Part shown: positions 37,626 through 45,276 of the stretch, in pieces
How the letters are laid out: each line of letters begins with the position of its first letter
How positions within the stretch are numbered: the stretch's first letter is position 1
Origin: an uncultured Tenacibaculum sp.
GTDB lineage: Bacteria > Bacteroidota > Bacteroidia > Flavobacteriales > Flavobacteriaceae
NCBI GenBank assembly: GCA_947493285.1
Contig: CANLQH010000003.1
Span: 1 to 64,000 of the forward strand
DNA length: 64,000 bases
Direction: 5' to 3'
Program-made: the position numbers and the translations under genes
Notes under the pieces: model-generated
The model's database searches: none
The model's input: only the letters and a program-made list of their open reading frames with translations
What the model was told of the DNA's origin: nothing

Positions 37626-39062
37626 TTATTTTTCTTCTAAGGTAGAATTACCATCATCTTTAGCTTCTTCTACTATTTCAGAAGGAATTTCTTTACCTTT
37701 TAAATACTCAGGTAGTTGCATTCCTGCCATATTAAACATTTCTTGTAATGGTGGAACCGCATTATACATTCCAGAAATAAAATTTGAGGTAGATGTTTTT
37801 CCATCTTTTCCTCCTCCGTTTTCCCAAACAGTAACTTTATCAATTTTAATATTCTTAATAGCTTCTGCTTGTGTTTTTACTAATTCAGGTAATTTATCTG
37901 CAATTAATAACAAAGCAGCGTTTTTAGAATCATTACCAGCAGCTTTAACAATTTGATCCAGACCAGCAGCTTGTTTGGTTAAAACTTCATATAAACCTTG
38001 TGCTTCTGCTTGTGCTTTAAATAAAATAGCGTCAGCTTCTCCTTTCGCTATTCTTCTAATATTTTCTGCTTCAGCCTCTGCATCAATTTCTACTTTACGT
38101 TTATCTATTTCTGCAGGAACAATAACATCTGCTACTTGAGATGAGCGTTCTCTTTCTGCTCTAGCAAGTTCAGCTTCTTTTTCTGCTGCATACGATTCTT
38201 CTAATGCTTTTGCTGATTGCACTTTTTCTGAAGCAATTGCTACTCTTTCGGCTTCTGCTTCTCTTTGACGACGTAATGAGTCAGAGTTTGCAACGGCAAT
38301 TTTTGCGGTGTTTTCTCCATCTACAGCTTGGGCATTAGCTGCTGCCACTTGAGTTCTTTCATCTTGTACGGCATTTGCTTCACCAATAGAACCATCTCTG
38401 TTTTTTTCTGCTACCGATTTACGAGCAGCATTTATTGCATGCGCAGCCGCTTCTTTACCTAAAGCTTCTATATAACCAGATTCATCAACAATATCTGTAA
38501 TATTTACGTTGATTAGTTTTAAACCGACTTTCTTTAATTCTGATTCTACAGATTTAGAAATGTTAGTTAAAAACTTATCTCTATCAGAATTAATTTCTTC
38601 AATATCCATAGAGGCAACTACTAAACGTAATTGACCAAAGATAATTTCTTGTGCTAATTCTTGAATTTCGTTTTGGCCTAAACCTAATAAACGTTCTGCA
38701 GCGTTTTGCATAATTCCTGGCTCGGTAGAAATACCAATCGTAAAACGAGAAGGAACATTTACACGAATGTTTTGTTTAGAAAGTGCATTCATTAAATTTA
38801 CTTCTATCGATATAGGAGTTAAATCTAAGAATTGATAATCTTGAATTACAGGAAAAATAAAGGCAGCACCACCATGAATACATTTGGCCGATTGCCCACC
38901 GCCAACTTTACCATACACTACTAAAATTCTATCCGAAGGACATCTTTTATAGCGTTTAACTAAAGTGATAAATAAAATGAAAATAAAGAGGATTGCAATG
39001 ATGATTCCGATAGGGCCTGCAAATCCATCAATTTGTAATAGTGTTAATTTTAGCATAGTCAA
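37626..39062 (-). CDS. Flotillin-family SPFH membrane-scaffold protein
   Basis: 478 residues (start may be the Met at 39056). An N-terminal hydrophobic segment (about 14-36) is followed by the SPFH/band 7 domain (about 40-210, with GGGQSAKCIHGGAAFIFPVIQ), a long Ala/Glu-rich coiled coil (about 215-370, repeated EAEAERVA and AERERSSQ types) and a C-terminal region. Flotillins organise membrane microdomains. The NfeD gene ends 3 nt upstream, the standard partner, so they form an operon. Confidence 0.92.
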   Translation of the reverse strand: MTMLKLTLLQIDGFAGPIGIIIAILFIFILFITLVKRYKRCPSDRILVVYGKVGGGQSAKCIHGGAAFIFPVIQDYQFLDLTPISIEVNLMNALSKQNIRVNVPSRFTIGISTEPGIMQNAAERLLGLGQNEIQELAQEIIFGQLRLVVASMDIEEINSDRDKFLTNISKSVESELKKVGLKLINVNITDIVDESGYIEALGKEAAAHAINAARKSVAEKNRDGSIGEANAVQDERTQVAAANAQAVDGENTAKIAVANSDSLRRQREAEAERVAIASEKVQSAKALEESYAAEKEAELARAERERSSQVADVIVPAEIDKRKVEIDAEAEAENIRRIAKGEADAILFKAQAEAQGLYEVLTKQAAGLDQIVKAAGNDSKNAALLLIADKLPELVKTQAEAIKNIKIDKVTVWENGGGKDGKTSTSNFISGMYNAVPPLQEMFNMAGMQLPEYLKGKEIPSEIVEEAKDDGNSTLEEK

Positions 39063-39065
39063 TTT

Positions 39066-39638
39066 TTATTTTTGAGGTTCAATAATTAATAATCCATTTG
39101 GTGTTACTTCGACTACTGTTATAACAGTTCCTTGTGTTAAGTCGGTATCATAATCAGTTAAGGCTTCCAGCTCTCGCAATGAGTTTTGAACCTTAATATG
39201 TACCTTTCCTATTTTAGATCTATTAGCTCCAACAGTTAAATATACTTCCCCTATTGCATTTAGTGCATTTTTCATTTTTAAGGTTCCGCTATCGGTTAGT
39301 TTGCTGATGTAATAAAATAAAGCAGCCATAGCTGTCATCATTAACAAACCACAGATTATAGAAATAAATAAAGTAGTTGTTATTGAATTTCCAGCATCTA
39401 TACTAGCAATTCCGCTCCATCCAAAAATAGTGAAGAATGCTACCATATTCTTAAAAGTAAAAAATTGAAATCCTGCACCAGTATCTGCATCTATTTCTGC
39501 ATCGACATCACCAATATCATCACCATCGGCTCCCATAAAAGCACCAATAAGTACAAAAAGAAAAATTAAAGTTGAAACACTAGTTACAACCCAATACATT
39601 TTTTGAAAAGAAGTTAATTCTGAAAACCATTCCATCAT
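39066..39638 (-). CDS. NfeD-like membrane protein (flotillin partner)
   Basis: 190 residues. Three hydrophobic helices (about 15-34, 62-82 and 87-110); between the first two an acidic patch GADGDDIGDVDAEIDAD. The C-terminal 70 residues form an OB-fold-like domain (ALNAIGEVYLTVGANR, GTVITVVEVTPNGLLIIEPQ), as in YuaF/NfeD. It stands 3 nt upstream of the flotillin gene in an operon, which supports the call. Confidence 0.87.
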   Translation of the reverse strand: MMEWFSELTSFQKMYWVVTSVSTLIFLFVLIGAFMGADGDDIGDVDAEIDADTGAGFQFFTFKNMVAFFTIFGWSGIASIDAGNSITTTLFISIICGLLMMTAMAALFYYISKLTDSGTLKMKNALNAIGEVYLTVGANRSKIGKVHIKVQNSLRELEALTDYDTDLTQGTVITVVEVTPNGLLIIEPQK

Positions 39639-39695
39639 AAAGCAATTATTTTTTTGAGTTACTAAAAGTATAGAAATTGACGGAAATGAACAATT

Positions 39696-40838
39696 TTATT
39701 TCGTCAATAAAACAGAAACTGCATTTCCTCCAAAACCAACAGCATTTACCAAAATTTTAGTAATTTTTTTTGGCTGTTTTTGTTTTTCTGCAAAAGGTAC
39801 TTCTATAGTTTTTTGATGCTTCAACATTAGAATAGCAAGTTCTAAACTAAGTAAACCAGAAGTAGCGAAAGTATGCCCAAGTTTCCATTTATTAGTAGTT
39901 AAGAATGGAGTTTTGTTACAGAAAACTTTGTTTATAGCATTAATTTCTGAAGAATCACCTTTCAAAGTTCCAGGAGCATGCATAATGATAACGTCAACTT
40001 CATCAGGAGAAATTGAGCCTAAAGCCATTTTCATTGATTTCTGAAAACACTCAGCATTATCTGTAACGGAAGTATTGTGCTTTAATATTTCGGTAGCATA
40101 ACCTATTCCTTCTATATGAGCGATAGTATTTTCTTGCTCTCCTTTTTCTAAACAAAAAACGGCAGCGGCTTCACCTAAAACCATCGTGTTTTTTGTTTTA
40201 TTCATATCGAAAGCCTTACAAGGATAATCATCTTTTTCTTTTGAATATACTTTTAGGGCTTGCATTTGTGCAATGGTGAAATCAGTTAGTGATGCTTCAC
40301 TAGCCCCAATCATAAATTTATCAGACATTCCTGCTTGTAGCCAAGCTATTCCGTTTAATAAAGAATGTAGTCCGGTAGAACAAGCAATTGAATGCGAAAT
40401 TTCTGGGCCGTTAGATTGTAAATCATGAGCAATCCAAGATGATATATTCCCTAAGGTAGTTGTAGGAGAACTTAAAGTTGAAGATTTTCCTGTATCTAAA
40501 AACTCTTTATGATATTTTTCGAATAAAGAAGTGGCACCACGTGAAGAACCAATATTGATTCCAAAGTTATCTTCCGATTTCCAATTCGTTTTTTCAATAG
40601 CTTTTCTAGCAACAAATAGTGTGTATAAAACAGCATCATCTAGTTTCTTATACTTATTGTCTGAGTTTCTTATTTTTTCAATAGCCAATTTATCTTCGTT
40701 AGTTAATTGAGCTACCCATACATTTTCTTTTAAAGATAAAAAATGTTCGGATGTTAAGTAGTTCTCCCAGATTTTTTCTGGAGTACTACCTAAGGCAGAA
40801 ACAGAAGCAAATGATGTTATAGAAATCAAATCTTTCAA
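39696..40838 (-). CDS. Beta-ketoacyl-ACP synthase (FabF-like)
   Basis: 380 residues, TTG start (40838) placed at the conserved N-terminus; -7 element TATTTTTG is 17 nt upstream. Thiolase fold with the KAS II triad: Cys153 (SIACSTG), His287 (MHAPGT) and His322 (LGHTFATSG). Shorter than FabF (about 410). It condenses acyl-ACP with malonyl-ACP. It lies between biotin genes, so it may help build the pimeloyl chain, but it has its own promoter and is not in their operon. A role in another lipid or aryl-polyene pathway is also possible. Confidence 0.87.
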   Translation of the reverse strand: MKDLISITSFASVSALGSTPEKIWENYLTSEHFLSLKENVWVAQLTNEDKLAIEKIRNSDNKYKKLDDAVLYTLFVARKAIEKTNWKSEDNFGINIGSSRGATSLFEKYHKEFLDTGKSSTLSSPTTTLGNISSWIAHDLQSNGPEISHSIACSTGLHSLLNGIAWLQAGMSDKFMIGASEASLTDFTIAQMQALKVYSKEKDDYPCKAFDMNKTKNTMVLGEAAAVFCLEKGEQENTIAHIEGIGYATEILKHNTSVTDNAECFQKSMKMALGSISPDEVDVIIMHAPGTLKGDSSEINAINKVFCNKTPFLTTNKWKLGHTFATSGLLSLELAILMLKHQKTIEVPFAEKQKQPKKITKILVNAVGFGGNAVSVLLTK

Positions 40839-40855
40839 TACACTAAAATTTTCGG

Positions 40856-40863
40856 CAAAAATA
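40856..40863 (-). promoter_or_regulatory. -7 element of the ketoacyl synthase gene
   Basis: Minus-strand TATTTTTG (40863-40856), 17 nt before the TTG start. Confidence 0.55.
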
Positions 40864-40924
40864 AAGGTAATATCAAGGATTCTAAAGAAAATAAATAGTT
40901 ATCTTGTGTTTAAATATTAAAATT

Positions 40925-41374
40925 ATGGAGGAACAACACCAAAAGAGTTGGTTTAGTAGAAATTGGATGTGGGCAGTGCCCGTTGGAGGTTGTGGATGTG
41001 GATGTTTGTTAATTATATTATTCTTTGTTTTTGGTATTGGAGCTGCTTTTTTTGGAATATCAAACATGATAAGTGAAAGTGAACCTATTGATTATGCTTT
41101 TGAGCGAGCTTGTTTTGATAAAGAAGTAATAAATGCTTTGGGAGATGGAGTAAGAAAATATGGTGTTCCTTCAGGGAATATTTCTTTAAATAATGATGAT
41201 GGTAAAGTTGATTTTTCAATTCCTATAAAAGGGCAAAAAGGAAAAGGAACTCTAGTTATAAGAGGGATAAGATCTAATGGTGAATGGATATACGAAGATT
41301 TATATGTTCGTATTAAAGAGACTCAAGAAGAAATTAATTTACTTGAAAAAGAAAAGGTCTTAGAGAGTATCTAA
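40925..41374 (+). CDS. Coa1-like membrane protein (cytochrome oxidase assembly-like)
   Basis: 149 residues. The ATG at 40925 (MEEQHQKSWFSRNW) is preferred over an upstream in-frame codon at 40904. One transmembrane helix (about 17-42), preceded by the cysteine run GGCGCGC at its start, then a periplasmic domain of about 100 residues with FSIPIKGQKGKGTLVIRG, the Coa1-type beta region. Coa1 helps assemble mitochondrial cytochrome oxidase; bacterial members are uncharacterised. It overlaps the convergent bioA by 15 nt. Confidence 0.72.
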   Translation: MEEQHQKSWFSRNWMWAVPVGGCGCGCLLIILFFVFGIGAAFFGISNMISESEPIDYAFERACFDKEVINALGDGVRKYGVPSGNISLNNDDGKVDFSIPIKGQKGKGTLVIRGIRSNGEWIYEDLYVRIKETQEEINLLEKEKVLESI

Positions 41375-42625
41375 AACCTTTTCAATAGTTGAATAAACTT
41401 TATCTAACTGTTCTTTTGTAATTACATAAGGTGGTTGAATATAAATAGTGTTTCCTAATGGTCGTAAGAATACTCCGTCTTTCATAAATAATTTTAACAA
41501 CTTATCACGTAAAGTACCGTAACGATTCGCATTTGTTTTTAAGTCAATCGCTAAAATTACTCCTTTGCATCTTGTTGAAGTTACCTTCGGATGATTTTTA
41601 ATTTCCTCTAAAAAGGTTTTATGAGCATTAGAAATATAAGCGATATTTTCTTGGATTTCTTTTGATTGTAATAATTCAATACTTGCCAAAGCAGCACGAC
41701 AAGCTATTGGGTTTGCTGAATAGGTATGGCAGTGAAAAAATCCTTTAGCAATATCATTACTTAAAAAGGCTTCGTAAATTTCTTCGGTACATGATGTAAT
41801 CGCCATAGGGACTAATCCAGCAGTTAAAGCTTTACTTAAACAGATAATGTCAGGTTTTGTAGCAACTTGATCTGAAGCAAAATTAGTGCCTGTTTTTCCA
41901 AGCCCTGTCATTACTTCATCAGCAATGTTTAAAATATTATTTTCTTTACAAAACTTTAAAACTACATCTAAATCTTCTGCTTTATGAATTTTCATTCCTG
42001 CAGCCCCTTGGACTAGTGGTTCGTAAATAAAACCTGCAACATTATTCTCGGAAACAATTTGTTTTAATTGATTTAAAATCGCTTGATTATTTTCTCCATT
42101 CGGAACAGGAATCCGTTGGATATCCATTAAGAAATCTTCAAAAGGACCGTTGTAAACAGATAGCCCAGAGACAGACATAGCTCCGAAAGTATCTCCATGA
42201 AATCCATTTTCAAAAGCGATAAATGTATTACGCTTCTCACCGATATTAAAATAGTATTGTAGTGCCATTTTAATTCCAGCTTCAACAGCAGTTGATCCGT
42301 TATCGTTAAAGAAAATTCTGTTTTGATTCTTTGGAAGAATTTTAATCAATTCTTCAGATAGTTTTACAGCGGGCTCGTGTGTAAAATCGCTAAACATTAT
42401 TTGATCTAATGTTTGCATTTGGTCGTAAACACGACTTGTAATATAATCGTTACAATGTCCGAACATACAAGTGTACCAAGATGAGATAGCATCGATATAT
42501 TCATTTCCGTTTTCATCAGTTAAAATACATCCTTTCGCTTTTACAATCCCTAAGCTTTCTGGATGTGTTTGATGTTGTTTTAACGGGTGCCATAAGTGTT
42601 TTTTATCTCTTTCTTGTAAACTCAT
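41360..42625 (-). CDS. bioA: Adenosylmethionine-8-amino-7-oxononanoate aminotransferase
   Basis: 421 residues, class III aminotransferase. Schiff-base Lys265 (ICLSKALTAGLVPMA), Asp/Glu in NIADEVMTGLGKTG, and LWHPLKQHQTHPE at the N-terminus with SSWYTCMFGH, typical of BioA. It converts KAPA to DAPA using SAM as amino donor. Its start overlaps the bioD stop by 4 nt, giving translational coupling. Last gene of the bioF-DUF2007-bioD-bioA operon. Confidence 0.95.
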   Translation of the reverse strand: MSLQERDKKHLWHPLKQHQTHPESLGIVKAKGCILTDENGNEYIDAISSWYTCMFGHCNDYITSRVYDQMQTLDQIMFSDFTHEPAVKLSEELIKILPKNQNRIFFNDNGSTAVEAGIKMALQYYFNIGEKRNTFIAFENGFHGDTFGAMSVSGLSVYNGPFEDFLMDIQRIPVPNGENNQAILNQLKQIVSENNVAGFIYEPLVQGAAGMKIHKAEDLDVVLKFCKENNILNIADEVMTGLGKTGTNFASDQVATKPDIICLSKALTAGLVPMAITSCTEEIYEAFLSNDIAKGFFHCHTYSANPIACRAALASIELLQSKEIQENIAYISNAHKTFLEEIKNHPKVTSTRCKGVILAIDLKTNANRYGTLRDKLLKLFMKDGVFLRPLGNTIYIQPPYVITKEQLDKVYSTIEKVLDTL

Positions 42626-43230
42626 AACTTATCTTTAAAAAGTTCAGCATATTCCTTAATTACATTTTTATCAAAATAAGGTTCTTCTTCAATTCTTCCA
42701 ATAACAGGAACTTTTGTCGTTTTTTTAATGATGTCTTCTGTAGTTTTATGTTCTTCTCCAGAAAAAATTATAGAAACATCAAACCCTTTTTCTTTTAATA
42801 AATTAACAGTTAATAAGGTATGATTTATGCTTCCTAAGTAATGACGAGAAACCACAATTACCTTATAGTTTGGTTTAATAAGATCTAAAATAGTTTCAGA
42901 ATCATTTAACGGAACTAATAAACCGCCAGCACCTTCGATAACTAAATTATTATTAGTTGAAGGTTCTTTTATATTGTTGATGTCAATCGTAACGTTGTCA
43001 ATTTCTGCAGCTGCATGTGGACTCATCGGAGTTTTTAATGCATATGAATTTGAGTGAAAAACTGATTTTGTGTTCGAAATCAATTTTTTAACCTTTTGAG
43101 TATCGCAATTATCTAATTCACCTGCTTGCACAGGTTTCCAGTAATCAGCTTCTAAAGCTTCCGTAACAATTGCAGCAGCAACTGTTTTTCCTACTTCAGT
43201 AGAAATTCCGGTTATGAAATATTTTTTCAT
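42622..43230 (-). CDS. bioD: Dethiobiotin synthetase
   Basis: 202 residues. P-loop GISTEVGKTVAAA (8-20), KPVQAGELDN (substrate), and VIEGAGGLLVPL. It forms the ureido ring of dethiobiotin from DAPA, CO2 and ATP. A Ser-Thr-Glu-Val P-loop is slightly different from the usual TDTxVGKT but keeps Gly-Lys-Thr. Overlaps bioA by 4 nt and DUF2007 gene by 1 nt. Confidence 0.94.
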   Translation of the reverse strand: MKKYFITGISTEVGKTVAAAIVTEALEADYWKPVQAGELDNCDTQKVKKLISNTKSVFHSNSYALKTPMSPHAAAEIDNVTIDINNIKEPSTNNNLVIEGAGGLLVPLNDSETILDLIKPNYKVIVVSRHYLGSINHTLLTVNLLKEKGFDVSIIFSGEEHKTTEDIIKKTTKVPVIGRIEEEPYFDKNVIKEYAELFKDKL

Positions 43231-43607
43231 TAAAAGATTGTTTTACAATCGTTACAAATTAATTTTCTGCTTTCAAAAAAAGGAAATAACATAAAGAAAA
43301 AACTTTTTCTTTGTGGTGGAGCAACTAGTATTCTAGTTGATTTACATTTACCACATTGATAAGTGTTTCCATTTTCATCTTTTTCGTATTCTCGAATCTC
43401 ATTATAAACTATAATTCCTTTTTCTAAATCATTATTATGAATAAGTAGTTTTACTCCTCCAATAGCTTGACTTAATAAAGGATCAGTGTCAATAGTTTTT
43501 TCATCCATTAACATTGTTTTAAACCCTTCAGAATCTAATTTAGATTTTACTACCTGAGCTTCGGTCGAATATTCAAAAACTGCTAAAACAGTATAGTCGT
43601 CTCTCAT
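43230..43607 (-). CDS. DUF2007-type putative signal-transducing protein with a zinc ribbon
   Basis: 125 residues. The N-terminal half (about 1-75) is a DUF2007 domain (EYSTEAQVVKSKLDSEGFKTMLMDEKT, in part; GGVKLLIHNNDLEKG). The C-terminal half has CxxC pairs YQCGKCKS and LICNDCKT, a likely zinc ribbon. No function is known. It sits inside the biotin operon between bioF (13 nt) and bioD (1-nt overlap), a link that is either functional or simply shared transcription. Confidence 0.75.
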   Translation of the reverse strand: MRDDYTVLAVFEYSTEAQVVKSKLDSEGFKTMLMDEKTIDTDPLLSQAIGGVKLLIHNNDLEKGIIVYNEIREYEKDENGNTYQCGKCKSTRILVAPPQRKSFFFMLFPFFESRKLICNDCKTIF

Positions 43608-43620
43608 ATATCAATTTTTA

Positions 43621-44745
43621 TTAAACAAAAGTAGCAAGGTTCTCTAAAACATTGGTTATTTCTTTGATTGAATTATAACTATGTAAACAAAAACGCAGTC
43701 TTTCTTCTCCTTTAGTTACCGTAGGTGATAAAATGGGTTTTATATCGAACCCTTTATTATTTAATTTTTTAGCGATTAATTTTACTTTTTCATTTCCAGA
43801 AATCACGCAGCAATGAATTGCAGAATTACTTTCAATAAAGTTTAAATCTAGTCTGTTTACTTCTTGTTTAAAGAAACTAATGTTTTTTTGAAGTTTTTCT
43901 TTTGCTTGATTCTTAGCAAGTTCTTCGTAAGCAAACTTAACCGTAGCTATAGAATGTAGTGATAATCCAGTAGTATAAATAAAACTTCTAGCAAAATTAA
44001 CTAAATACTGATGTAGCTCTTTGCATCCAAGAATAGCTGCTCCGTGACATCCCAACGCTTTTCCAAAAGTGATGATTCTTGCAAAAACTGAATTTTCTAA
44101 ATTTAATTCTTGAACTAATCCTTTATTAAAAACTCCAACAGCATGCGCTTCATCTACAATAAAATACACATTTGCGTATTTCTTTATTATGTGCGACATA
44201 GTCACTAAATCTGGCGAATCACCATCCATAGAAAAAACAGATTCTGTCACAACATAAACAGCTGCTGTTTCATTTTTAACACGATTTAGAACTTCGTCTA
44301 AATGCGTTAAGTTGTTATGTTGAAATTTATATGCTTTTGCGTTTGATAAATTAATTCCGTCTCTAATGGAAGCGTGAATTAACTCATCATATAAAATAAT
44401 ATCACCACGCTGAGGTACCGATGAGAAAAAACCAATATTAGCATCGTAACCTGAATTGAAAATTAAAGAGGCTTCAGAATTATGAAATTCAGATAGCTGT
44501 TTTTCAACGCTTGTATATAAATTATGGTTTCCAGAAAGTAAGCGGGAACCAGTAGCTCCGTTTTGCTTTAAGTTATTCTCAATTAAAAATTGATGAGTTC
44601 TATCAAAAATAACTTCAGACTTAGCAAAACCTAAATAGTCGTTTGAAGAAAAATCTATTAAATTATTTTCATTATCTAGACTTCTTAAAGACTCATCCTC
44701 TTTACGTTTCGATATTTTTCTATTAAGCTTTTCTGGAAATTGCAT
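43621..44745 (-). CDS. bioF: 8-amino-7-oxononanoate synthase
   Basis: 374 residues, alpha-oxoamine synthase. Schiff-base Lys229 in ITFGKALGCHGAAIL; GATGSRLLSGNH binds the substrate; IVDEAHAVGVF holds PLP. It condenses pimeloyl-ACP or -CoA with L-alanine. It resembles Kbl (23.8 kb) but lacks the FICGTQ segment. First gene of the biotin operon; its ATG is 4 nt after a TATTTTTG element. Confidence 0.94.
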   Translation of the reverse strand: MQFPEKLNRKISKRKEDESLRSLDNENNLIDFSSNDYLGFAKSEVIFDRTHQFLIENNLKQNGATGSRLLSGNHNLYTSVEKQLSEFHNSEASLIFNSGYDANIGFFSSVPQRGDIILYDELIHASIRDGINLSNAKAYKFQHNNLTHLDEVLNRVKNETAAVYVVTESVFSMDGDSPDLVTMSHIIKKYANVYFIVDEAHAVGVFNKGLVQELNLENSVFARIITFGKALGCHGAAILGCKELHQYLVNFARSFIYTTGLSLHSIATVKFAYEELAKNQAKEKLQKNISFFKQEVNRLDLNFIESNSAIHCCVISGNEKVKLIAKKLNNKGFDIKPILSPTVTKGEERLRFCLHSYNSIKEITNVLENLATFV

Positions 44746-44749
44746 AGTG

Positions 44750-44757
44750 CAAAAATA
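44750..44757 (-). promoter_or_regulatory. -7 element of the bioF operon, likely leaderless
   Basis: Minus-strand TATTTTTG (44757-44750), then CACT, then the ATG at 44745. The upstream edge touches the tRNA terminator stem. Confidence 0.6.
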
Positions 44758-44789
44758 AAAAAAGACTTACATTATTGTAAGTCTTTTTT
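44758..44789 (-). terminator. Terminator of the tRNA-Asn transcript
   Basis: AAAAAAGACTTAC (44758-44770) pairs with GTAAGTCTTTTTT (44777-44789), six-base loop. On the minus strand it follows the tRNA genes and precedes bioF. Confidence 0.88.
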
Positions 44790-44790
44790 G

Positions 44791-44864
44791 CTCCTCTTCT
44801 TGGACTCGAACCAAGGACCCTCTGATTAACAGTCAGATGCTCTAACCAACTGAGCTAAAGAGGA
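44791..44864 (-). tRNA. tRNA-Asn (GTT), second in transcript
   Basis: 74 nt without an encoded CCA. Acceptor TCCTCTT/AAGAGGA, D-stem GCTC/GAGC, anticodon arm TCTGA-CTGTTAA-TCAGA with anticodon GTT, T-arm CTTGG-TTCGAGT-CCAAG, discriminator G. Confidence 0.97.
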
Positions 44865-44933
44865 ATGTTCTTATAGAACAAAATATGTATGTTGTAGAAA
44901 TTATCGGCTTCTACGTTGCCTTCAGCATTTTTG

Positions 44934-45007
44934 CTCCTCCTCTTGGACTCGAACCAAGGACCCTCTGATTAACAGTCAGATGCTCTAACCAACTGAGCTA
45001 AGGAGGA
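44934..45007 (-). tRNA. tRNA-Asn (GTT), first in transcript
   Basis: 74 nt, identical to the neighbouring tRNA-Asn except one compensated acceptor pair (TCCTCCT/AGGAGGA). Transcribed leftward; 69 nt separate the copies. Confidence 0.97.
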
Positions 45008-45208
45008 ATTTAAAACGTATTTGTTTTAAAATGCGAGTGCAAATTTAATTTCTTTTTTGATATCTACAAACTATTTTCAATAAAAAATACAGTTAAAAAT
45101 ATTCAATTCTGGTTTTCAAACTTTTAAATTCATGTTTTTAACAAGATAAACGCGTTTTTCTAAGAAAAATAAAGAATTGAAGTCGTTAAAAATAGCGTAA
45201 AAAAAAGT

Positions 45209-45236
45209 CTTGTTTTTACTAAAAGTTGTACTTTTG
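45209..45236 (+). promoter_or_regulatory. Promoter of sucA-sucB
   Basis: TACTTTTG (45229-45236) matches TAnnTTTG; CTTG (45209-45212) lies 16 bp upstream, slightly short for a -33. The rest of 45008-45276 shows nothing else. Confidence 0.55.
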
Positions 45237-45276
45237 TCAACATTATTCTTATTGATAGAAAAGTATATAAAAATAT

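Noticed and set aside
44791..45007. tRNA genes as an attachment site for an integrated element
   Set aside because: No integrase, no partial tRNA copy and no foreign-looking genes next to them. sucAB and bioF flank them.
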